Origin: Paraburkholderia mimosarum LMG 23256 = NBRC 106338
GTDB taxonomy: Bacteria > Pseudomonadota > Gammaproteobacteria > Burkholderiales > Burkholderiaceae
Length of the DNA stretch: 64,000 bases
Assembly (NCBI RefSeq): GCF_000739815.1
Contig: NZ_BBJJ01000022.1
Span: 1-64,000, forward strand
Direction: 5' to 3'
Positions 37,331 to 45,962 of the stretch are shown piece after piece. Below the pieces are notes generated by a model that was not told the origin of the DNA, made no database searches, and saw nothing but the letters and a program-made list of their open reading frames with translations. The position numbers and the translations under genes were made by a program. Each line of letters begins with the position of its first letter. Position 1 is the stretch's first letter.

Positions 37331-38155
37331 ATGAAACGGGATCTCGACCCCGCCCTCGGTCAGTTGGCCGAGGCCCAGCACGACCAGCCGATGGTGCGCT
37401 TTCGCGGCGTAACGAAACGCTACGGCACGCTGACCGTGCTGGACGAGCTGGACCTCGACATCGCGCGCAACGAGAAAGTCGCGATCATCGGGCCGAGCGG
37501 CTCCGGCAAGTCCACGCTGCTGCGCGTGCTGATGACACTCGACCCGCTGACCTCGGGGATGATCGAAGTGGACGGCGAGCCGCTCACGCACATGCGCCGC
37601 AACGGCGGGCTGGTGCCGGCGAACGACCGCCATGTCCGTGCGGTGCGCAGCAAGATCGGCATGGTGTTCCAGAGCTTCAACCTGTTCCCGCACATGACCG
37701 CGTTGCAGAACACGATCGAAGCGCCGATGCGCACGCTCCGCATGAGCCGGCGCGACGCCGTCGAGCGCGCCCGCGAACTGCTGTCGATGGTCGGCCTGTC
37801 GAACAAGTGCGATCACTACCCGTCGCAGTTGTCGGGCGGCCAGCAGCAGCGCGTCGCGATTGCGCGGGCGCTCGCGATGCGCCCGAAGGTGATGCTGTTC
37901 GACGAAGTGACGTCGGCGCTCGACCCCGAACTGTGCGGCGAAGTGCTGAACGTCGTGCGCCGCCTCGGCGCGGAGCACAACCTGACGATGCTGATGGTCA
38001 CGCACCAGATGGGCTTCGCGAAGGAATTCGCGGACCGCGTGTGCTTCTTCTCGCAAGGCAAGATCATCGAACAGGCGCCGCCGCAGCAGTTCTTCGCGTC
38101 GCCGCAGCACGAACGCACGCAGCAGTTCCTGCGCGCGGTGCGCGAAGCCACCTGA
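37331..38155 (+). CDS. ehuA: Ectoine ABC transporter ATP-binding protein EhuA
   Basis: A 274-residue ABC ATPase. Walker A is GPSGSGKST, the Q-loop lies in MVFQSFNLFPHM, the signature is LSGGQQQR, Walker B is VMLFDEVTSALD, and the H-loop is VTHQM. It energises the EhuBCD ectoine importer. Three in-frame starts exist: GTG 37271 overlapping the ehuD stop, ATG 37310, and ATG 37331, which alone has AGGAG at ideal spacing. It is the last gene of the operon; no clear terminator follows, and the DNA beyond contains mobile-element remnants. Confidence 0.9.
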   Translation: MKRDLDPALGQLAEAQHDQPMVRFRGVTKRYGTLTVLDELDLDIARNEKVAIIGPSGSGKSTLLRVLMTLDPLTSGMIEVDGEPLTHMRRNGGLVPANDRHVRAVRSKIGMVFQSFNLFPHMTALQNTIEAPMRTLRMSRRDAVERARELLSMVGLSNKCDHYPSQLSGGQQQRVAIARALAMRPKVMLFDEVTSALDPELCGEVLNVVRRLGAEHNLTMLMVTHQMGFAKEFADRVCFFSQGKIIEQAPPQQFFASPQHERTQQFLRAVREAT

Positions 38156-38294
38156 TCGACGGGCGGCGCGGAGACAGTGCAACGAAGACGGGGTCATCGC
38201 GATGCGGGCCGCGGCGCTTCACGAACGAAACGCTCAGGCCGCCTCGCGCCGTCTCAAGCGCAATCCGCAACGGTGCGGGCGATGTTGCACTTGC
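38156..38294. other. Junction between the ectoine locus and mobile-element remnants
   Basis: About 140 bases after ehuA without gene content. No repeat or attachment site was recognised at the boundary. Confidence 0.3.
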
Positions 38295-38405
38295 CGCCGC
38301 GACTATTGGCGCACTGCGGTGGCTATTGCTGCCAAGAACGCGAGGATGGCGTGGGCCCTGTTGAGATACGGCGATGACTTCAAACATGAACCATCTGCCG
38401 GTTAA
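38295..38405 (+). mobile_element. IS110-family transposase C-terminal remnant
   Basis: A 36-residue tail in one frame, RRDYWRTAVAIAAKNARMAW followed by ALLRYGDDFKHEP and a TAA stop. The V-A-x-A-x-K-N-A-R-x-x-W-A-x-L-x-x-x-x-x-F pattern is the conserved end of IS110-family (DEDD) transposases. The rest of the element is missing upstream, where the ehuA end lies only about 140 bases away. No terminal repeats were recognised. Confidence 0.65.
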
Positions 38406-38820
38406 AACACCGACATCCACACCGTAGCGCCATTTGACCATGACCAGACAGAAGATCACTTTGCACTGCCAGCGGTGATGTGAAGCGGGTTGGCCCCGCC
38501 CGGGGCGTACCTGCGAAAAGTACTGGGACTTCAGGACTTCGGCCTCGCGGACACCCGGCGTCCGGCCCAACAAAGGTTCACAACGGAAGCTCTACAGGAC
38601 CTACAAAAGACCGCACCTGAGGCCGGCGCTGTTCGTCGAGGTGCCTACGCTGATCTGACGCTCTCGCGGTTGATCTGCGTCCCTTCGTCTGGGCCACCGC
38701 GGATCTTTGATCACACGCCTTCCTTTCCATCCGACTTGTGGAACATGTCGCTTCGCGGCAGTACAAGTCATTTTCGTTTAGAGGCTCCAATTGACTGAGC
38801 TCGCACAAGGCCGGGTTCTT
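38406..38820. other. Gene-poor stretch between IS110 and integrase remnants
   Basis: About 415 bases. No open frame has protein character on either strand, and no tRNA gene or attachment-site duplication was found although an integrase remnant lies next to it. Confidence 0.45.
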
Positions 38821-39936
38821 TTATGCCGCTGCGCTCACGTTAAGCGCAATCACGTTGTCACCTGCCGCTGCCCGCCCGTGCAGGTAGTTCGTCCATGCAC
38901 CCATGAGGACCGCGCGGCGCTCAAACATCGTATCTCGTTGATATGCCACCGCCGTCTCTCCGCGTGGCCAGTGCGCAAGCTGGCGCTCGCCAAGTCTGGG
39001 ATCATAGCCTTTGGCGTCGACCCAATCGCGAAAGCACGCACAACAACCATGTGGCACAGGCGTGCGGCCCGGAGTATCCGACACAGTGCCCGTTTCCCGA
39101 AAGAACGTCTGCAGATCCACATCGGAAACCGGACCTGTGTTGGTCACGTTCGGGAAAACAAAGCGATCGTGCATTCGAATTTCTCGTATCGCGCGTAGGA
39201 GGGCCATCACCTCAGGGACGAGCGGCACATCGTGTTCGACGCCGCCTTCCATGCGCTCTGCGGGGATCAGCCACCGAGCACTGTCAAAATCGAGCTCGCC
39301 CCATTCCATGCCTCGTGCCTCGGCCGGGCGAACCGCCGTGTGCAGCAGCACGAACGTGCACGCGCGCGTAACCTCGTGCGGCTCAATGCCCGCAAGGTGC
39401 ACGCGCACGAACGCGGGGGCATCGGTGTGCAGGATCCCGGGGTGGTGCTTTGGCCTCGACTGCCGCGCGCTTCTGCTTGGCAGCAAAGCGCGCGCACTTG
39501 GCACCGGATTACACATCACGTACTCCGGGTACGCCGCGAAAGCCCATTCCATGATTGCACTAGCACGCTGAAAGACATTATCCGCAACACGCGGGCACTC
39601 GATCCATGCGGACGCGAGCGCATCGGAAAAGTCACGCGGCCGGAGGGTATCGACGCGACATTCCAGCAGCGGCGCAAGGTGCGCCTTTACGCTACTTAGC
39701 CACCGCCGTGCGTTTCTCCCGTCGGCATGCTTCCAGCCGCTCTTTGCCCTCTCGTGGGTTTTCTCGGCGGCCTGCAAGAACGTAGGCACCTTCACCTCTC
39801 GCTCGACAATCACCTGCTCGCGTCTGCGCTCGTCGATAGGGTCGTGGCCCGCTATCGAGCTGGTTGCGCATCACCAGCGCTCGCGCTCGGGCGTCGCGCA
39901 GCGACGTAGGCGGGTACACGCCCAATCCCATCTCCC
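38821..39936 (-). pseudogene. Tyrosine site-specific integrase (P4-like), frameshifted and catalytically altered
   Basis: A degraded phage/island integrase. The first fragment (39845-39936) holds EMGLGVYPPTSLRDARARAL, the end of the P4-type N-terminal domain. After a one-base frame change the protein continues DERRREQVIVEREVKVPTFL with the core-binding domain and the catalytic domain. The first catalytic Arg is present in TAVRPAEARGMEW, but the HxxR box, normally HGFRAxFR, reads HGCCACFRDW, so the second Arg is Cys. The tail AYQRDTMFERRAVLMGAW keeps the Tyr. N-terminal truncation, frameshift and lost catalytic Arg make it inactive. Confidence 0.85.
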
Positions 39937-40147
39937 GGCGCCTATGCGTCGTTGGGCTGACCGCGCGACCGGGAAGCGCAGGCATAGGGTATTTCCCCAG
40001 GATCCTGACCCACCCTCTATCCCACCACTGGACACATGGCAGCAGTCGGAACAAAATGGGTCATCTTGGGCGAATTACGTTGACAACCTATTGATTATAC
40101 AGTGGATTTTGGAAACGCTTGTGGGTCACACTGGATGAAGTACAACA

Positions 40148-42208
40148 ATGGATCGACAAATGGATTACAGTCCCGAAGCCATCCGCACGATCGCTCTGGT
40201 CGGCCATGCCGGCTGCGGCAAGACCTCACTTGCCGAAGCGCTCCTGCACCAGGGCGGCGCGCTGCACGCGCCAGGCAGCGTGAATCGCGGCACCGCCCTC
40301 TGCGATTTCGATCCCCTCGAACGCAAGTACCACCACTCCCTCAATTCCGCTGTCGCCTACTTCGACCACCAGGACACCCGCATCTACCTGATCGATACGC
40401 CCGGCTACCCCGACTTCGCCGGCATGTCGATGAGCGCGCTGCCTGCGGTGGAAACGGCGGCCATCGTCATCAATGCGCGCACCGGCATCGAGATGACGAC
40501 CACGCGCATGATGACGTACGCGCAACAGCGCAAGCTATGCCGGATGATCATCGTGAACGGCATCGACGCCGAAAAAGTCGATTTGCCGGGCCTGCTCGCG
40601 CAGATTCAGGAGGCCTTCGGCAAGAGCTGCCTGCCGATCAATCTGCCCGCACAAGGCGGCCGCGAGGTGGTGGACTGCTTCTTCAACCCCGCGGGAGAGG
40701 CCGATTTTCATTCGGTGGAAGCGGCGCACAATGCGCTCATCGACCAGGTGATCGAACTCGATCCCGAGTTGATGGAGCTCTACCTCGAGCAAGGCGAAGC
40801 CATCAGCCCCGAGCAACTGCACGCGCCCTTCGAGCGCGCGTTGCGCGAAGGGCATCTCGTGCCGGTGTGCTTCACGTCCGCGGCGACGGGCGCGGGCATC
40901 GCACAATTGCTCGACGTGTTCGTTCGGCTCCTGCCCAACGTCACCGAAGGCAATCCGCCGCTTTTCTATCGCGAGCTGGAAGGCAAGGTGGAACCCGTGC
41001 AGGCCGAGCCGGACGCCAACAAGCACGTGCTCGCGCATGTGTTCAAGATCGTGATGGACCCGTATATCGGCAAGGTCGCCGTATTTCGCATTCATCAGGG
41101 CACCGTCACGCGCGATAGCCAGCTTTATATCGGCAACGCGCGACAGCCGTTCAAGGTCGCGCATCTGCTGATGCTGCAGGGCAAAGAGCATACGGAAGTC
41201 CAGCGCGCCGGGCCCGGAAACATCTGCGCCGTGGCAAAGGCCGATGACATCGGCTTCGATGCCGTGCTGCACGATGCGCCCGAGGACGGCAACATCCATC
41301 TCACGCCGCCCGCGTTTCCCAATCCGATTTACGGGCTCGCGATCGAGCCCGCGCGTCCCGGCAACGAGCAGCGCGTGTGGGAGGTGCTGCAAAAGCTCGC
41401 GGCCGAGGACCCCTGCCTGCAGATCGATCATCCCGAGGGCACCAACGAAACCGTCGTGCGCGGGCTGGGCGAGCTGCACCTGCGCTACATGCTGGAGCGG
41501 CTCACCGATCAGTACAAACTCGATGTGGTCACGCGCCCGCCCACGATCGCCTGGCGCGAGACGATTGGCGGCAAGGCCGAGGGACACTGCCGCCACAAGA
41601 AGCAGACGGGCGGCGCGGGCCAGTTCGGCGAAGTCATGCTGCGCGTGGAGCCGTTACCGCGCGGCGCTGGTTTCGAATTCGTGGATGCTGTGAAAGGCGG
41701 TGCGATTCCTTCGCAGTTCATGCCTGCGGTGGAAAAAGGAATCTTGCAGGTGATCGACAGCGGGCCGCTTGCGGGCTTTCCGATGCAGGACGTGCGCGTG
41801 ATCGTGTACGACGGCAAGAGCCATCCAGTGGACTCGAAGGAAGTGGCGTTCGTTACCGCGGGCCGCAAGGCGTTCATCGATGCGGTTTTGAAAGCACAGC
41901 CTATCGTGCTCGAACCGATCGTCGATATTGAGGTGATGACGCCTGAGGCTGCGATGGGCGACATCATCGGCGATCTATCCGCGAGGCGCGGGCAGGTGCA
42001 TGGGACGCGCACGATGGGTGGGCAAGCCATGGTCATTGCGGGGAAGGTGCCGCTTGCAGAACTCAACGATTATCAGTCGCGGCTCAATTCGCTCGCGGGC
42101 GGGCATGGAAATTACAGCATTCAGCTAAGCCACTACGATCCCGTGCCGCCGACGCACCAGGACAGGCTGGCGGCGCAGCATAAGGGGCGGGGCGAAAGCG
42201 TGGAGTGA
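40148..42208 (+). CDS. EF-G-like translational GTPase with altered G motifs
   Basis: A 686-residue protein with the five-domain layout of elongation factor G. The P-loop is GHAGCGKT (19-26). The G3 motif reads DTPGY (83-87) where classical EF-G has DTPGH with the catalytic His. The G4 motif reads NGID (137-140) instead of NKxD, losing the Lys that helps guanine recognition. Domains III-V are well kept (RGLGELHLRYMLERL; the EF-G domain IV GGAGQFGEV segment; PEAAMGDIIGDLSARRGQV). It matches the EF-G2-like paralogues with DTPGY, some of which lack ribosome-stimulated GTPase. Role unknown. Two starts (40148, 40160) are possible; neither has a good ribosome-binding site. Confidence 0.85.
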   Translation: MDRQMDYSPEAIRTIALVGHAGCGKTSLAEALLHQGGALHAPGSVNRGTALCDFDPLERKYHHSLNSAVAYFDHQDTRIYLIDTPGYPDFAGMSMSALPAVETAAIVINARTGIEMTTTRMMTYAQQRKLCRMIIVNGIDAEKVDLPGLLAQIQEAFGKSCLPINLPAQGGREVVDCFFNPAGEADFHSVEAAHNALIDQVIELDPELMELYLEQGEAISPEQLHAPFERALREGHLVPVCFTSAATGAGIAQLLDVFVRLLPNVTEGNPPLFYRELEGKVEPVQAEPDANKHVLAHVFKIVMDPYIGKVAVFRIHQGTVTRDSQLYIGNARQPFKVAHLLMLQGKEHTEVQRAGPGNICAVAKADDIGFDAVLHDAPEDGNIHLTPPAFPNPIYGLAIEPARPGNEQRVWEVLQKLAAEDPCLQIDHPEGTNETVVRGLGELHLRYMLERLTDQYKLDVVTRPPTIAWRETIGGKAEGHCRHKKQTGGAGQFGEVMLRVEPLPRGAGFEFVDAVKGGAIPSQFMPAVEKGILQVIDSGPLAGFPMQDVRVIVYDGKSHPVDSKEVAFVTAGRKAFIDAVLKAQPIVLEPIVDIEVMTPEAAMGDIIGDLSARRGQVHGTRTMGGQAMVIAGKVPLAELNDYQSRLNSLAGGHGNYSIQLSHYDPVPPTHQDRLAAQHKGRGESVE

Positions 42209-42305
42209 GGGGCTCCGCTACATCGCAGGACGAAGTAAGGATGGCGAAACGATCATTGATTCGGCCAGACCTCGACCGGCGGCGGCATGCGCATTGGCGT
42301 CGAAC

Positions 42306-43055
42306 CTACTCCGGTGCCTCGGCCATGCTCACCGCCGCCGAAAACACATAGCCCTCGCTGCGCAGCGTCTTGATGTAACGCGGCTCGCGCGCCTCGTCGC
42401 GCAAACGCTGGCGCAGACGGCTCACGAGCAGATCGATCGAGCGGTCGAACGCATCGGCCTGGCGGCCCTGCGTGAGGTTCAGCAACTGGTCGCGCGTGAG
42501 CACACGCTGCGGATGATCGAGAAACACGCGCAAGAGCCGGTATTCCGCGCCGCTCAGCGCCACGATCGTGCCTTCGGCGTCCAGCAGATGACGCGCCGTG
42601 GTGTCGAGCCGCCAGTCGCCGAACGCGATCAACTGGGCCGACTCGCTCACTTCCATGCCGGGCGGCAGCATGCGTGTGCGGCGCAGCACCGAGCGGATGC
42701 GCGCGAAGAGTTCGCGCACGGCGAACGGCTTGGGCAAATAGTCGTCGGCACCCATTTCCAGGCCGACGATGCGGTCCGTCTCCTCGTTGCGCGCGGTGAG
42801 CATCACCACGGGCACGGCGCGGAACTTGCCCGCGCGCAACTCGCGGCACAGCACGAGGCCGTCGTCGCCGGGCATCATGAGGTCGAGCACGATCAGGTCG
42901 GGCGCGCCGCTCTCCAGCACCGAGCGCATCTCGCGGCCGTTCGCCGCCAGCGACACGCGCATGCCGTTCTTTTCGAGGTAGGCGCCGACCAGTTCACGTA
43001 TGCCGCGATCGTCATCGACGATCAGGACATGATCCATCTTTTCCGTCATTGGCAT
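42306..43055 (-). CDS. OmpR-family response regulator
   Basis: A 249-residue regulator with a receiver domain (DHVLIVDDDRGIRELV; phospho-acceptor Asp in LIVLDLMMPGDDG; Lys in YLPKPF) and a C-terminal winged helix (LSGAEYRLLRVFLDHPQRVL, then DRSIDLLVSRLRQRL and LRSEGYVF). Closest in style to the OmpR/PmrA group that controls membrane or efflux genes. AAGGAGAAAC precedes ATG 43055. The cognate kinase is most likely the one at 43711-45072, but the two are separated by a cupin gene on the opposite strand. The last bases of a small upstream frame overlap its start. Confidence 0.9.
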   Translation of the reverse strand: MPMTEKMDHVLIVDDDRGIRELVGAYLEKNGMRVSLAANGREMRSVLESGAPDLIVLDLMMPGDDGLVLCRELRAGKFRAVPVVMLTARNEETDRIVGLEMGADDYLPKPFAVRELFARIRSVLRRTRMLPPGMEVSESAQLIAFGDWRLDTTARHLLDAEGTIVALSGAEYRLLRVFLDHPQRVLTRDQLLNLTQGRQADAFDRSIDLLVSRLRQRLRDEAREPRYIKTLRSEGYVFSAAVSMAEAPE

Positions 43056-43176
43056 GTTTCTCCTTGCGCCCGAGGCGTGAACGGGTTTGAGCGATGCACG
43101 AACAGTACACCGGATGCGCGATTTCCGCAGCCAGGCCGCTCGCGGCGAAGAACAGGATAGCCAACCAACGTTTCAT
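43012..43176 (-). CDS. Possible small exported peptide upstream of the response regulator
   Basis: A 54-codon frame starting MKRWLAILFFAASGLAAEIA at ATG 43176, with a strong GGAGGACGC ribosome-binding site. The first 20 residues look like a signal peptide, followed by HPVYCSC and a basic, charged tail. Its 3' end overlaps the first 44 bases of the response-regulator gene in another frame. It could be a real short periplasmic peptide, or a leader whose translation affects the regulator. I recognise no family. Confidence 0.4.
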   Translation of the reverse strand: MKRWLAILFFAASGLAAEIAHPVYCSCIAQTRSRLGRKEKHANDGKDGSCPDRR

Positions 43177-43338
43177 GCGTCCTCCAGAACGGAAAGTCTC
43201 GCGCGGGCAGACACGCCACATTGCATCGGGGGGCATGCAATGCGCTGCACATCATGTACAAACCGGAACCGCACCGCCCGATTCGGGACGACAATGCGCA
43301 TAGGCGCACAACGGCGACAACGGTTCCAGGAGGTTCCC

Positions 43339-43704
43339 ATGAAATGCCTGCGTATCTACGCCGATGCCCAGGGCGAGTCGCATCTCGAGGACATCGACAT
43401 CCCGCTCACGCGGCTGGAGCTTTTCCCCAACATCCCGCCCATTTACCTCTCCACATGGGAATCGGCTAAGGCGGTGCGCTTCGGCTGGGTGCCCGCGGGC
43501 CTCAAGGAAGCGGACTGGCATACCACGCCGGTGCGCCAGTTCGTGATCTGGATGACTGGCTGGGTCGAGTTCGAAACGAGCGACGGCGATACGCGCCATT
43601 GCGAGCCGGGCACCGTCGTGCTCTGCGAGGACACCATTGGCAAGGGCCATCGCTCGCGGCACCCCGACGAGGGGCAGTTCAATGTCTTCATTCCGCTAGC
43701 CTGA
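43339..43704 (+). CDS. Cupin-domain protein
   Basis: A 121-residue single-cupin protein: MKCLRIYADAQGESHLEDID, then PAGLKEADWHTTPVRQFVIW, WVEFETSDGDTRHCEPGTVV and GKGHRSRHP. The beta-strand pattern with W-H-x-x-P-x-R-Q-F in place of the usual two-His motif, and H-x-S-R near the end, is typical of small cupins of unknown substrate in Burkholderia. The start has AGGAGG five bases upstream. It lies on the opposite strand between a response regulator and a kinase gene, overlapping neither; the kinase stop is six bases away, convergent. Confidence 0.85.
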   Translation: MKCLRIYADAQGESHLEDIDIPLTRLELFPNIPPIYLSTWESAKAVRFGWVPAGLKEADWHTTPVRQFVIWMTGWVEFETSDGDTRHCEPGTVVLCEDTIGKGHRSRHPDEGQFNVFIPLA

Positions 43705-43710
43705 CTCCCT

Positions 43711-45072
43711 TCACGCATCGGCGCCCGGCAGCACGAGCCGCCCTTCCAGGCCGCCTTCGGGCCGGTTGCGCAACGTGAGCTGCGCGCCCATCGCCACGGC
43801 GAGCTGACGCGAGATCGCGAGGCCGAGCCCCGTGCCGCCCGTGCCGCGATTGCGCGAGGTTTCCAGGCGGTAGAACGGTTCGAATACCTTTTCGAGCGCC
43901 TCGTCCGGTATGCCGGGGCCGCTGTCGAGCACGGAAATCGTGACGGTCTTGTCCTGCGGCGACGCGCTGACCTCGATGGCCGCCGTGTTGCCGTACTTCA
44001 GGGCGTTATCCACGAGATTGCCGACGATGCGCCGCAGCGCCTGCACGCGCGTGACGATCGCCACGTTCAGGCGGCGCTCGAACGTCACGGGCGAACCCGC
44101 ATCCACGTAATCGCACACCAGACTGTCGAGCAGCGCGTCGAGATCGACGCGGCGCGGCGCCTCGCCGGTGCCATGCAGCGTGCGCGCGTAGGCCACGCCT
44201 TCCTTTACCAGTTGCTCCATCTCCAGCAGGTCCTGCGTGAGCTTGCCCGCCTGCGCTTCGTCGTCCATCTGATCCACGCGCAGCCGCATGCGCGTGATCG
44301 GCGTCTGCAGGTCGTGCGAGATGGCTGCGAGGATTTGCATGCGCTCGGCCACGTGCGCCGAAATGCGCTGCTGCATCGCATTGAACGCGCGCGCGGCGCG
44401 CGCCACTTCGGACGGGCCGTCTTCTTCCAGACGCTCGGCCTTCAGGTCCGGTCCGAGCGCGTCCGCCACGCGCGCGAGCTCGTGCAGCGGCCGCGTCGCG
44501 ATGCGCACGGCGAACCAGCAGCACACCGCCAGCACGGCGAGCTGGGCCGCCAGCACGACCGGCAGCCAGCCCGACATGGGCAGTGCGGGAGGCGGCCGGT
44601 AGTCGATGGTGAGCGGCGAGCCGTCGGAGAGGCGCAGATGGATCTGCAGACGTTCGCCGGTGCCCGGCACGGCACTGGAGGTGAGCGGGTACTTGTCGCC
44701 CAGGCCGCTCGCGATCGCCGACGCCACGCTCTTCGAGCGGTGCGCCTCGGGCGGCTCGCCAGGCGTGCCGGGCCCGAGGATGAAGAAATAGCTACGGCGC
44801 GCGAGCTGCGGCAGCCAGGCTTCGCGCTCGGCTGCGGGCAGATGATCGAGCAGCGCCACGGAGATGGCGACTTCGCGCGCGATGTAGGCCGTCATCATGG
44901 TCGCGGTGGCGTCGTCGCGCTCGGTTACGGTGAGCGTGAACGACAACACCTGCGCAAGCGCGAGGCCGACGCAAAGGATCAGGGCGAGGCGCGCGAACAG
45001 CGTGCGCGGCCAGCGCAGCGCCGCCACGGAAAGCGGCACGCGGCGGGGGGCCGCAAAACCATCGGCGTGCAT
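43711..45072 (-). CDS. Sensor histidine kinase (EnvZ/OmpR-type)
   Basis: A 453-residue kinase. One N-terminal membrane segment (TLFARLALILCVGLALAQVL, about 24-43) and a second near 170-190 (VVLAAQLAVLAVCCWFA) enclose a periplasmic sensor loop. A HAMP domain follows (TRPLHELARVADALG), then the phospho-acceptor His in ISHDLQTPITRMRL, N-box NLVDNALKYG, G1 DSGPGIPDEALEKVF and G2 GTGGTGLGLAIS. It is the probable partner of the regulator at 42306-43055. ATG 45072 was chosen since the signal-anchor follows directly; further upstream the frame is spurious. Confidence 0.88.
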   Translation of the reverse strand: MHADGFAAPRRVPLSVAALRWPRTLFARLALILCVGLALAQVLSFTLTVTERDDATATMMTAYIAREVAISVALLDHLPAAEREAWLPQLARRSYFFILGPGTPGEPPEAHRSKSVASAIASGLGDKYPLTSSAVPGTGERLQIHLRLSDGSPLTIDYRPPPALPMSGWLPVVLAAQLAVLAVCCWFAVRIATRPLHELARVADALGPDLKAERLEEDGPSEVARAARAFNAMQQRISAHVAERMQILAAISHDLQTPITRMRLRVDQMDDEAQAGKLTQDLLEMEQLVKEGVAYARTLHGTGEAPRRVDLDALLDSLVCDYVDAGSPVTFERRLNVAIVTRVQALRRIVGNLVDNALKYGNTAAIEVSASPQDKTVTISVLDSGPGIPDEALEKVFEPFYRLETSRNRGTGGTGLGLAISRQLAVAMGAQLTLRNRPEGGLEGRLVLPGADA

Positions 45073-45256
45073 GTTCGGGCTCCGTGTGCGGGGAATGATG
45101 CGTTTATACCGCAAGGCGCGAGAGGTTTTGTATCTCACTGTATCGGCGGCGGTGCCGGACACAAAACATTGCAGGCCGGACGCAGTTTCCGTGGCTCTTG
45201 GGCCGCTTGCTAACTCTCCTGCGGTGCCGCATCGGCCCACTCGCGCCAGAGCCGCG

Positions 45257-45950
45257 TCATACCCACAACCGGTACATCCAGAACGACTCGTCCTCGACAT
45301 AGCGCTGCGCGAACTCAGTAGGCGAGAACCCGGTCATGCGCTTCGTCGTGCGGCTCAGGTGCGCCTGATCCGCAAAACCTTCGTCCTGGGCAAATGCCGC
45401 CCAATCGAAGGACTGGCCGGACGCAAAGCGGTCCGTTGCCGCGAAATACGCGCCCTCGGATTTCACCAGCGACCGCCACTCGCGCAGCGAGCGGCCGCTG
45501 TAAGCCTTGATGCGCCGCTCGACCTGGCGCTCGCTGTGCGTGCGACTCACGAACCGCCTCCCAACGCGGCGACAGGTGGTGTGCAAGAACCGCGAGGGTT
45601 TGGGTATCGTCAGCAGTGCAGATCAAATCGTCGAGGAACGTCTGCCACTGCGGTCCCAGCGCGGCGCTGGCAATCAGAAAGCGGTCGTGAACTGTGGCCA
45701 GATCCAGATCGAACAAGGCTTTCGCCGCATCGGCCGCGAAGCAGATCATGCCGCCGAAACCCGTGGTCGGCGCCCAGCTCGTGGTGGGTCGCGACTGGCT
45801 GCCCGAAAGCGTGAGCGCCGTGCCGAACGGCCGCCACGTCGGCCCATTCGCGCACGCTTGCACGAGCCCCGCATCCAGTTCCCGCTACCACGAAAGACAC
45901 ACCAGCGGGGACGCCGGGAAATGCGAGAGCCGTTGCGCGTCGCTCAGCTC
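45257..45950 (-). pseudogene. AraC-family regulator, truncated, with amber stop and frameshift
   Basis: Minus-strand fragments assemble into an AraC-type regulator. Reading from about 45950: FELSDAQRLSHFPASPLVCL-SW, an amber TAG where Tyr is expected, RELDAGLVQACANGPTWRPF, GSQSRPTTSWAPTTGFGGM and ICFAADAAKALFDLDLATVH up to LSPRWEAV. After a frame change with some residues missing comes the DNA-binding half: THSERQVERRIKAYSGRSLR, DEGFADQAHLSRTTKRMTGF and FWMYRLWV. The start and first residues are lost at the junction with a P450 remnant. Truncation, nonsense and frameshift together rule out a product. Confidence 0.85.
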
Positions 45951-45962
45951 GAACCCTCGGGC

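Noticed and set aside
38406-38820. A tRNA or attachment site next to the integrase remnant
   Set aside because: I searched for a cloverleaf-like end and for repeated ends around 38.4-40.1 kb and found none; the integrase is too decayed to predict its site.
40080-40101. TTGACA followed by TATACA before the EF-G-like gene as a sigma-70 promoter
   Set aside because: The spacing between the two hexamers is only about ten bases, too short for a canonical promoter.
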